From: Aplectana chamaeleonis
Taxonomy: Eukaryota > Nematoda > Chromadorea > Rhabditida > Cosmocercidae
Length of the DNA: 64,000 bases
NCBI GenBank assembly: GCA_029168955.1
Contig: JAPDOI010001380.1
Location: 62,001-126,000, forward strand
Direction: 5' to 3'
Both the position numbers and the translations under genes were made by a program. Under the pieces are notes generated by a model. The model searched no databases. It was not told the origin of the DNA and saw only the letters and a program-made list of their open reading frames with translations. Below are positions 1 through 11,200 of the stretch, in pieces. How positions within the stretch are numbered: the stretch's first letter is position 1; the number at the start of each line of letters is the position of its first letter.

Positions 1-164
1 CCATCATAGTGGGCTAGAAGGCGGCCTGCGCCTCTCTGAACCAGACAAAGTCTCCTGTCCCCATCCGATGATGAACCATTCCATATTCCATCGGTGCTAT
101 TCCACAGTGCTACCTCCATTTCTTCACCATATTTAAATGAACAAGTGCATTCTTGTTAGCCTCG
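1..164 (-). other. Open segment at window edge, possible partial exon
   Basis: Reading leftwards there is an open frame from after a stop near 165 to the window edge, with non-repetitive residues (for example VALWNSTDGIWNG then RRLCLVQRGAGRLL). It could be a further exon of the Q-rich gene or a chance frame. No acceptor of good quality was found and I do not recognise the peptide. Confidence 0.22.
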
Positions 165-504
165 AGCCACCCACAACAGGTGAATAAATACACCCGATTC
201 GTATGATGTATATGCTTATCGAACCGGCAGTCTTTAGCCGATCGACCAACTATAACGGGGCCTAACCAGCCGAATGGAGGTTCGTGGCGAAACAGTAGAT
301 AAAAATCGTAATATATCGTATCCTGATATCATATCGATTTGTTCTGCTCGATACTTTTACTTGAATAATCGAAAAACGAAATGATGAATGCAGCGTACAC
401 GCTCACAAACATGGTCGTGGTCACACCATAAATAGGCCCTCATGATTCCTACAATGTCGTCAACGAAGTTTGAAGCGCTAAAAACTATCCACTATGACAG
501 TTAT

Positions 505-1195
505 TGAGCACTCCCGTCTGGTAGGCCTGCGAAACTCCACCCCAGAACGAAAATAGCACAAAGATTTGCAGAATCAAGCGGGTTTGCGAAATTCCCCAAA
601 AGGTGAGGGGGGTTCGCAAAAAATTTGGCCTGAGAAGGAAGGTGAGGGAGCATAGCGAAAATCTCGGACCAAAAATGAAAATTTCTGGAAGTGACTGGAA
701 ATTAAAAATAACCCATTATGTACCTTTTCAGTATTCTGTGCTACAGATTTTTTCAATTGTCCAATAATTACACCCCGGGTGGTCGCAGAAAATTTGGTTT
801 TGGGAAAAAAGTTTGATGGCCGAAGGGAAGGTTGGCGCCCAGAATTCGGGAAAATTGCACAACGCCCCGCTAAACCGTGGACATTTGGTAATCTAGAGTA
901 ATAGCCGTTAAATGGGAGAATTGAAAGAAACAGCTTGATTCTTTGGATCATAACATGTCTACCTACCAAATGATTCCCCTCCTCTTTCACAGTATTCCGC
1001 AGACTTTTAAAACGGAAAAATGTGACGGTAGGCAGACATGTTTTATTCCATTCAAGCAAGTTATTACTTTAAAGTCTCCCATTTGGGAGTACCACTACTC
1101 TAGATTATCGCATGTTATCTCGTGTTCTGTTTTTCATTATGTTACTCGCAGGGGTGGAGTTTGGCAGGATTACGAGACGGAACTGCTCGAATACA
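505..1195. repeat. Inverted-repeat element of dispersed family
   Basis: The segment around 508-545 (TGGTAGGCCTGCGAAACTCC) recurs inverted around 1150-1192, and an inner pair (CTAGAGTAATAG near 893 and CTACTCTAGATTA near 1100) is also inverted. Its internal text about a G-run, 'tcgcaaaaaatttgg' and 'aacgccccgct' recurs at 18950-19030. It is likely a degenerate non-autonomous DNA transposon. The stretches on either side (165-500 and 1200-1700) show no gene that I can support. Confidence 0.45.
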
Positions 1196-1714
1196 GTCAC
1201 ACTGGATAGTTCAATTTGGGATGCTGGTCGAATTCACAGGACGGGTGGGACTAGTAAGCAGTTCGGCTGGTACACGTAAAGCACGCGACGGAAGACCGCT
1301 GCGTTCACACGGGCACGCCGAACTGTTCCTTAGCCCCGCCCAAAAATAAACACTAGCATTTTCAATACGTCAACCACATACTAAATCTATATATGCAATA
1401 TCAACTCAATCGAGTTTTACGGGAAAAGACAAGGAGCACTAGATAGAGAAATAAATGCGCTTTCTGAGATATACAACGATTTGTCCAACAAAACACAAAA
1501 AATCGAGAAAAACGGAAAAAAAGCGCAAGAACTTTCCGAGAAACCTGATACTATTCTTGTTATTATTGAAATAGCTTAAACTGAACATGGCAAAAGAAGA
1601 AAACGAAAATACGTGAGCGATAATGACGCAAATTCCACAGAAGTACCAATCACGAAATCCTTTAGAAACCTTCAAATGTTATCCCAAGGGTGCTCAGCGG
1701 TAGGCAGAACTGCC

Positions 1715-1793
1715 GAGCTAAGGCAGGATTCGAACCTGCGGCGAACACTTTCCGAGCGAGCATGTTCCCCCTTACACCCTCGTTCACCCAGCT
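1715..1793 (-). tRNA. tRNA-like sequence, degenerate (pseudo-tRNA or SINE head)
   Basis: On the minus strand the ends AGCTGGG and CTTAGCT can pair over seven positions, allowing G-U. The T arm GCAGG-TTCGAAT-CCTGC is perfect and contains the full B-box consensus GGTTCGAATCC. The A-box side (TGAACGAGGGTGTAAGG) only loosely resembles the consensus, the D arm does not pair, and the middle lacks a clean anticodon stem with T33. The length of 79 bases suits a class II (Ser/Leu-like) body. I read it as a tRNA-derived pseudogene or the head of a SINE. A functional tRNA is unlikely. Confidence 0.4.
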
Positions 1794-2082
1794 CTGGCAC
1801 TCATCAGCTGGTTGTGCGGCACATCAGCATTAACCCGTCATCGGGTGCAATCTGGTCGGCCGATTTCGGCGTTATATCCAGTTCTGAGGCTTTGAAATTA
1901 AAATTGGGACATGCTAGCCCGAAAAGTCTCCGATGAAGTTTCAAATGCCCTTGAGTTTTGCACATAACTCAGCACTCTTGCGAAAACTTGCGATCGTTTG
2001 CAAAGCCCTCAAAAATGTCATAGCCCTTGAACAGGCGTGAAATACTCTTTAAAACGTTCAAGGAGTAAACTGAAATGCCTAC

Positions 2083-2262
2083 CTGTCTCTCCGGTTCCTC
2101 GAACGACAGTCTGGTCTCCGGTAGCTGCGTCAGCGGCGCTGGTTGGGTTTCCAAATAAGGATTGAAAACTGCCGGTGGCTTCTGGTCCACCGTTACGGGT
2201 GGCTGCGATATCGGTGGTTGGAAATGCGGCATTGTTTCCATCGAATTGTGTGCATGATGAAC
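2083..2262 (-). CDS. Exon 11 of the Q-rich gene, last one visible
   Basis: There are 180 bases, 60 codons in phase 0/0, after ATATACAG. The exon reads VHHAHNSMETMPHFQPP, a Pro-rich middle, then TRLSFEEPERQ before a CAG/gtaggc donor. Since it ends in a donor, at least one more exon must follow to the left. I could not place it confidently between 1 and 2082. Confidence 0.7.
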
Positions 2263-5200
2263 CTGTATATAGATTGATTTTACTAGGCCATTCCAACTAT
2301 TGAAAAAACGATACCATGCAAAACACGTTGAACTTACGCCATTATTCGGAAAACCATTGTCAATTCCATTCACTGCCAAGGGTGGAACGTGATGAAGTGG
2401 CGGCATTTGAGGTGGCAACTGTTGCTGCTGTGGTGGAGCAGCAAGCATCTGCTGTGGCGGAACTTGTTGCAGTTGTTGATGTTGTGGTGCAGGGAGCTGC
2501 TGCTGGTGGGACGGAGGTTGCTGCTGCATATGTTGTGGAGGGATCTGTTGCTGGAGGTGATGAGGCGGTGGCGACATCATCTGCTGCGAGTCCTTAAATT
2601 TCGAGCCTGTATCAAAAGAATGGTTGGGAAATCAGCTCATTTTCTCACTTGATACTGCTGCTGTTGCTGCGTAGGTGTTGGCTCCGAGGCACTGAGTCCT
2701 TCATATCACCGTTGAACGCTTCATTTCCATTTGGAGACTCACCGAATCGATGATACACGCTTATCAGCGTACGCCCTGATGTCTCTGGCTTGATATTCAC
2801 CTAAACAAGGTATTTAGTGAACATGTTTTTACGTTATCAAAAAAGTAAAATTACAATACGAAAATCCAAAAGCAGCAGAGCGGTCCGTCATGACAAAATG
2901 TTACTGAATTCAAATGTATTTGACATTCGATACTTGTTACATGGAGTACCTCATGTGATTCACATATGTTTCCTCACTAGATAGCTCTAATGCAGATACA
3001 GGCTGACCAGGGTTTCGTATGAATAAACTGCAGGAAATTCAAAGTGTTTTTTGAAATTCTATGGCATGTCGCTCCCGACCATTCAATCTCGCTCCAAAAG
3101 TTGAATGTTACCCTCGAAACAATAGATCAAAAGTAGGCCGGGTTCACACTCTCCGTGACGCGCGACAGTGCATGACATGCATATCGACTTTCGGCCAATA
3201 TGTATGATGAACAATGCGTCGCTTTGCCAGTCGCAAGAAGTATGAACCCGGCCTGAACCTCGTGTTTGTGGATTGCATCCAATTAATCTTAACCTCAAAG
3301 ACGATCTTAACGAGAACCTTCAATGTCAAGATTAATAGCCAGGGCTATAACATGGTCCCCCCAATAGAGCGGGAATGACGGAGAAATTGGGAAAAACGCC
3401 CGAGGAAAACATGGAAAGCTTTAGGCCGTTGTTATACCTTCAGTCTGCGAACGCGAAAGGTTCGCTCATCAGTTACGAATCGTGTCGGGACCCACTCTCA
3501 CCATAAAAAAGCTGTCACAGAAACACTTTGAATGCGCCGGTCGCTTCTCAGGGTCGCAGATGGGTATTATACATTCAAATGTTAAAACCGTGCCGCGCTG
3601 TCGCGGGCATTGGTCGCAGTGTGGCGCACTCACTGCGACCGATGCCCGCGATAACAGCGGAGTGATTGGTTTAGTGCGGGTTTCTCCGGGTTTTCTTCTT
3701 TTTTGTGGTTTCTTCGGGTTTTCTTCTTTTTTTTGTAGTTCCTTCTTTCTTTTCTCTCTTGGAATCTTCACCTTATCCTAAATGTATAAATCTTGAAGCC
3801 TGCCTCTTTATAGAGCTGAAACTAAACTGATTTGCTTTTGATTTGATTCCGGGTTATTGATTTGTCTGCAATCGCGCGGGCTATAGTGTCAGACGCAAGT
3901 TGGCATGATGTATGGCATAGCACAACTGGCCCTCAGCGACTGCGACACGGCCGAAAGAGAGTGGAACAATGGCCTTACACTCATCCCACCTCTCTACTCC
4001 TAAAGAAACTGTTTGTAGTGAAAAATACATAGAAATATTCTGTGAACCCATCCTTGGAACATCTCTACTCTATGTTGCTCCTTTCTTTCTTTCCACTGGA
4101 CCCCAACTAACACTGTTTTGCATAAAATATTCCTCCATTTTCGATTGAACCCATTATATGTCGGTCACAACCAGCGAGAACTCTTTTATCCTACCGGACA
4201 AGTAGTCCAGGCCAAAAATTATTGCAGCGATATAAGGCGCTTTAGAGCATAACCTCGGTTTCTTCGTGATTTCAGAATTCTTGAAAATTCGTTATTCCAC
4301 GACTTAGAAGATGAGCAAGATGTTCACTACACGCTTCGGCTACTCCTGCACCCGCGGTTGCTTCTGATGTGGCCGATCTCGCCTTGTAGACAAATTTGGA
4401 ACATACGGCAGAGGTAGTCCAGCAGTTGTCCTAGGACAAACACACGATGTTCTGCCCCTTTCAAAGAGCAACTGCCACGCGATTCGACAGCGATATAGCC
4501 GTGAATTTCGATTGCTATTCATGGGCATCAGGATACGCATCTGCCTTCTAACGATTTAATGGCTTTTTTTATGGTAAACTTCAAATCACCGATTTACCGC
4601 CTTAATTTTGCAATCTAACGAAATTTTCACGCGTGAAATTTGGGCAATTTTTCTCGCTACTCGATCCACTTGTTGCCCGCGTTCCAGATTTTGACACCGC
4701 CATGACATGCCGTAACCGTTATCGTGTGCACCCCACGTTCATTGCGTTTTTGATTTTTTTTTTTGAATGATTCCAAGGCCTGATGTTGTTGTGCTCATTT
4801 TTAGTTCAATTATACTTCTTCCCGTCGTCCTCTGGCGGAGCGATGAGTAGGAATAAAAACGGGTGGTACAATCCGAGCCTCCCGCTTCGCTATGGCACTG
4901 CCGCTGAACCCAAAATAAAGGTTACACATCCCGCACTAGTATATTCCGATGATTCATTTCATTTCAGGTGCTCATCGACTATTTAAGCGAAACACAGCGT
5001 TAATGCAAGCAAGAATGCGTGTCGAAATTATTGGTTCTGCAGTGATGAAGCTTAACACTACGCTGAGACACCGCAGTAATCTACCAGAGCAAAGAAATCA
5101 TTCAAACTGACCGCCTTGCTACAACGCGTCCCTCTAACTGAAGAGAGTTAGGAGTATGGAAGAACTCTAATCTACTCTTATTGGTGTGAATTACTACGAT

Positions 5201-8200
5201 CGTCATGGTACACAATATACATTGGATCCGATTCGGATAATTTCGGATATCCGTCCGAATGATTCGAAATTTTGACGATTCGGTATCCGAATCACCGAAA
5301 AAACGCGAAATCCGAATCGAACCGAAATACGAATCACCAAAAAAACGGCAAATCCGAATCGAACCGAAATCCGAATCACTGAAAAAACGGCAAATCCGAA
5401 TCGAACAGAAATCCGAATCAACGAAAAAACGGCAAATCCGAATCGCACTGAAATCCGAATCACCGAAAAAACGGCAAATTCGAATCGAACAGAAATCCGA
5501 ATCACCGAAAAAACGGCAAATCCGAATCGCACTGAAATCCGAATCACCGAAAAAACGGCAAATCCGAATCGCATTGAAATCCGAATCACCGAAAAAACGG
5601 CAAATTCGAATCGAACCGAAATCCGAATCACCGAATTACACAAGGATTCGATTCATGATTCGGATTCCGATTATCCGAAATGCGTCCCGATTCGGTTCAG
5701 TCCTGCTTCTTCATAGTATCCAACAGTGACCCGACGCGCGACAGCGACGCAAACGAGCGCGCGACATTTCGAAACTTTTCTAAAAGTTTCTGCTCACAGT
5801 CGGCATAGATCTTAGTGATACTTTGCGTTCCCTATTGCAGATTGGTCTCAACCCGGTGTCATATGCTATAGCATAGGCGCACCGAGTTTGCGCCAACCTT
5901 CAATGGCGAACGCAAAATGTCACTATGATTCTATGCCGACTGTACGTGTTTGCTCACTTTTACTGGAACTGCTAGTTACCTTTGTGATTGCTAACTCGTT
6001 TTGGTTCACATCATGAAATGCGAAAAAAACTGTGGTGGTAATGAATGGGCTTTCAACGCGAGAAAACCCACCTTTTAGATGCGAATTTATCACCAGCTTT
6101 ATGCGAGTAAACCGCCAGACTTAAGCCTAGTTTTGACTGCACCGCTGCTGTTTTTCATCGCAGCGATTTCACACCCGCTGCTGCAGCGATGTAGCAGCGG
6201 CAGCAATTCTGTTCATAGTGCATAGGCCCACGGATGATAGAAGAAATTCAATCAATCAGTGAAATTAATGGCTGGTATTCGTCAATAACGCGTTTCGACT
6301 CGAAAACACTGATCTTGTCATGTGAAAGGGTCAACGTTCATTAGACGAAACGTGTCATTCGCTGGCAATCGCTCCATCGCTGCGATGGAGCGATGGTCAG
6401 CGACCACTGAGAATCGCTCTTCGAGCAGCGATGCAGTAAAACATAGGATTTCGTCGCCGCGACCCAGCGATGTAGGACGTTTGCCACGAAGCGATCACAA
6501 TTGGAACGGCTTTCCATTACGCGCGATGAAAAAGGAACAGTTGTCCCTCGCATGGCCGCAGCGACCACCTGCAGTCAAAACTAGGCTTTACGCGAGCTGA
6601 TCAAACTTTCTGTTCGATTAAAGGCAGGTTGAGCAGCTTTGTGACTGGTCACAACAGGGTCGTAAAATTTTTGGAAATTTCTGGGAATAAATGAAAATTT
6701 TGGAGAGGAATCGTAAAACTTTTGGAAAAAATAAAATTTTTTCAAACAACATGGTAAGGTAAAATGAGGTAGGAATAGTCAGTCGCTTGCGAGGTGTGAT
6801 CATTTTCAACAATATAAAAGCAGATTATATACAGAGAAAATGTTTAGATAATTGACACCCTTTTGATAAAATTGGCAATTAGACACTAAATAAAGCTTCG
6901 AAAAATTTTTGCCCCAGGGGGTCGAGAAATTTTGGGATTTGTTTCCGAAAAAAAAAGAAAAACGAGGGGTCGTAGCCGCGACAAAAATCGCCGCAACGGC
7001 CTGCTCAACCCTGATTAAAGGCAGGGTTTTCGATAAAAACGACTTCTGAGCTCTTTTCATGAGAATGTAGGTTCGGACATCACAAAAATAAAAATAAATG
7101 AAAAAACCCGGAAATTCGTGGGAAAAAAGCTCAAAAACAAAGTATAACAACTAATCACCGGTGTCGGGCGGCCCCCTGATTAACGAGATTGACGCCTTTA
7201 ATTTTGCTGCTAAAAAAGTCAGTAACCTCCAGAAATGCTCGGAAATCACTTTAGAAGCAAAATAAAAGTTGACAAAACCGGCATTTACACAAATCTCGAT
7301 AATTGGGGGCGGGAGGACATCAAGCAATAACTAGTTACTGAATGTTCTTCCTCCAATTTTTTACTTATATTCACATTTGTGTTGGCCAGCTCTACCATTC
7401 CATGGGGATAGTACAACAACCGATTTAATCGAGAACCCTGCCTTTAGAGAACGTGCAGGACGCCGTAGACAGTATGCAGAAACAAAGTGGGAGTGCGCAG
7501 GAAGTGCAGGACATCAGTGGGAGTAAGCTGAACGTCATGTAATGTGCAGGACCCAATTGGGGCTGTGTAGGGTCCCACTTAGCAGGACATCATGGAATGT
7601 GTGCAGGACCCCAGTGGGAGAAAGCAGGATGCGCACAAGACCTTATTGGGTGTGAGAATTGATCTGTCACAAAGACTCATGTTTGTTTCAAAGTGTTTTC
7701 TTTACGAGAGTCCGAAAAATTGAGACTCCAACAGTTTGAAATGACTGAGAAAACTCCTATTGGAAGTATACAGGACGTCTTGAAATGTGTGCATTACCCT
7801 AGTGAGAGCGTCCAGATTGTGTACAGGACCCCAGTGGGAGTGTGTATAACCTAAGTGGGATTGTGAAGGGACCTCATTCTAGTACTGCACGCAACGCTAT
7901 AATGTCTCACCGACACCATGTTTTTTTTTATTATCAAGTAGAGCAAAAAAATGTTTACGTTTTTATAAAGGCAATAAACGGTACGCTCATATTTCTCATG
8001 CATATAAGGCCACTGTCCTAGACTGTGGAAAAAAGCCGTGACCTGCCGTGGCCAGCCCGGTCAATAGGAAAGACATAAACGAGGAAGGTTGGAAAAACAC
8101 CCGGTGTCGCCGACGCTGTGGATAGGTATAAAAAATGTACAATAACCGCACTAATTTACTCAAAAAAAGTCGCAAATGTCGCAAAATCGCGACTTTTCGT

Positions 8201-11200
8201 CATAACACGGCTCAAATAGACGCGTTCGGGGAGCACGGGGCATATTTGGAATCAGCATCGAGAGCTCTTTATTGTGAGCCAAAACATTTCTTAACACGAT
8301 TTCCTTCGATGGGAGATTGGACTTGGCACATGTAAAGTGATTGAAAAATCGACTTTCCCGGATTGGGCTGCCGCAGTGCTTATTTAAAAGAGGATCAGAA
8401 AATAAAGTTGTGGGCCAAGTCCCACGTCGATTGGTCCCGTTTGAGCTGAGTACGGGACGTCGCTGGTGTTTTCGTTCACTCGATTTTTCTGTCAACCCTA
8501 TATGCCTTGCTTGCAGGTAAAGGAATGTGTGTGCTCAGAATAAAGAGCTCTCGATGCTGATTCTGGGTATGCCCCTAGCCCCCTGAACGGGCCACTCTTA
8601 GCCGTGTTATGACGAATAGTCGCAGAAGTCGCGAGTTTGCGACTTTTGCGGCTTTTTGGAGTAAATTAGTGTGGGTATTGTACATATTTCATACCTAACC
8701 ACAGCGTCGGCCACACCGGGTGTTTTTCCAACCTTCCTCGTTTATGTCTTCCATACGTATCGACCGAGAGCGGGCGGAGAAGAGACAGGAGATACTGCTT
8801 ACTTCCCTCGAAACACAAAAATACACCTAGGGTCCTGTTTTCTCTCCCAAGACGTGGCATACAGCTTTGATGATTTTCTCCAAGTTCTTGATGCCCAACT
8901 TTCTCCCCATAATGTCCGATATACTCTTACTAGGGTCCTGTACATAATCCATGCCGTCCTGCGCACTCGCACCGTGGGCTAGCACATATTACGTTACGCC
9001 CTTCACACCCAAAGTGGGGTCTCGCATACATTCTGAACTCTCTATCAGGGGCCCACACTCACTCTCCACACTGCTACTGGGGTCCTGACTACATCCTGTA
9101 CACTCCCGCTCGGGTCCTGCACACATCCCACAATATCCTGCGTACTCTTCAGCAAAAGTGCAGTGAATACGCGTCATCGCATGCTATCTCGCGTTAAGTT
9201 CGCGCAGAACTGCAATTCAACGCGAGCTGACAGAGAACTTGGGAATAGTGTACAAATAAAGAAAAAGTTGGGTGGTTCCTGAAAAAGTCTTCCAGAGGAC
9301 TTTTTCGGAAGCTTTCAATCTTTTTCTTTAATCATACACGATTAAAGAATCGTGAGTCTTTAATCGTGAGTTTTTTTCCGGATTTTTTTACACTACACAA
9401 AGGGTATTTTGTGGCTCATACGGTGGTGTGTGTATGTTTAATTTTGGCTATTTCTGGTTTCCTGCTCAAAAATCGTCGAATGAAAAGCACGCGTTAAACT
9501 GCAGTTTACCTGCAAACTTATTGCGACTTCATTCGCGATTATTCGTCTTCACTGCGACGTATCGCTCAATTGTAATGATATTCACCATGTTTTTTTTACA
9601 AAATCTTCCGCGATTTCGGGTAGCTTAAAACTCCAGGCGGGCGAAGCTCTAAAGTATGTGTGAGGGCATAATGGGTCTGTAGGGGCGCGGAAAAAGGAGT
9701 CCTCATTCTATACCGTATGTTGCACTACTGTGGGATGATCCTTCTCCAATATGTAGTTTTTTTCTCTGTTGTATCCGGCTCATAATCCGAATCGAGTATT
9801 CGGATCGAAATCATCGAAAAAAAGGCAAATCCTAATCGAACCGAAATCCGAATCACCGAAAAAAGGCCAAATCCGAATCGAACCGATATCCGAATCAACG
9901 AAAAAAGGCCAAACCCGAATCGAACCTAAATCCGAATCACCGAAAAAGGCCGAATCCGGATCAGCCCGAAATCCGATTATCCGAAAATTTTCGCCTCGGA
10001 TCCAATGTATAGTACACAAGTGGTACGAAGAGCCTTTTCTCTATCCGGTATTGAAGGCAGGATTCGCAAAAAAACGGCTTCTGAATTTAGGCACGGAGGC
10101 ACATAGATCTCACCCCGGAATAAAATCTACTTTTCTTCAGCTAGTTTTAGTTCACAATAAGAAGATACTATACCCCGAATTTGCCGTATTTACAGGAAAA
10201 CTTTATCGGTGGTAAGTTTCGGTAAAAACTTTACAAAAAAAAAATACCGCACACCCCTGATGGGCACTATACATTGAATCCGAATCAAAAAAATTCCGAT
10301 ACTCGGATTTCGGATAACTCAAAAATCAAAGGTCGCGGATATCCGACTCAAACGGATAGATTCAAAATAGCAACATCGGATAATCCGAGTCATTCGGATT
10401 CGGAGGCTAAACGGATAGTCGGATTTCGGATCAATCCGAAAATTACCTTTTTTCGGTGATTCGGAATTTGGATCACTCGGATTTTGAAGTTTTTCGGTGA
10501 GTCGGAATCCGAATATCCGAGTTGGATATTCGGTCGGATAGATGTAGGTAAAATGCTAAAATATCGAAAATCGATAGCCCGGGGAAAATATTCAAGAAAA
10601 AAAACGTTTCTCTACTGTACCATGATAAAACAATTCATTCATAATCATCTTTATCTCGAAGTATTTGCAAACCAATTTTTTAAGATTCATTCTTTACAAT
10701 ACCTTTAAAGTGAATGTAATGTTGAAGCATTAGTATAAATGAGCATGATGAGTGTCATTTCTCCAGATTGAATTCATAAGCGCTATCGCAGTGGGGGGGG
10801 GGCAGCGTGGTACCGCAATTAGCTACGCCGTTTTTTCGTGCCGTGACCACTCTCCTGTTTTTAGCAGGGAATTGAAACCCCGCGTAGGTGCTCAAATTCA
10901 GTGCGGCATAGTAAAATGGGCGTGGCCAAATGCATCGCGCCATATTGCCCCCCTCCGCTGCGATAGCGCCGAATTCCTAAATACCCGTGAGTTCCTGTCT
11001 AATCCTCTTCGAATAGGATTGCCCGTTCAATCAATACACATGGTTTATGTGCCGATCGTACTGTGTCCGTCGCAGCGACGTGTCGCGGAGGGCTGACATA
11101 CTGCAAATGTGTCGATGCCTGTCGTTGCCAATGTCGGTGTCGCTGTGCAAAGCGACGCGACAGTATACCATTTGCCTAATGGCCTTTTAAAGTGGCAACG

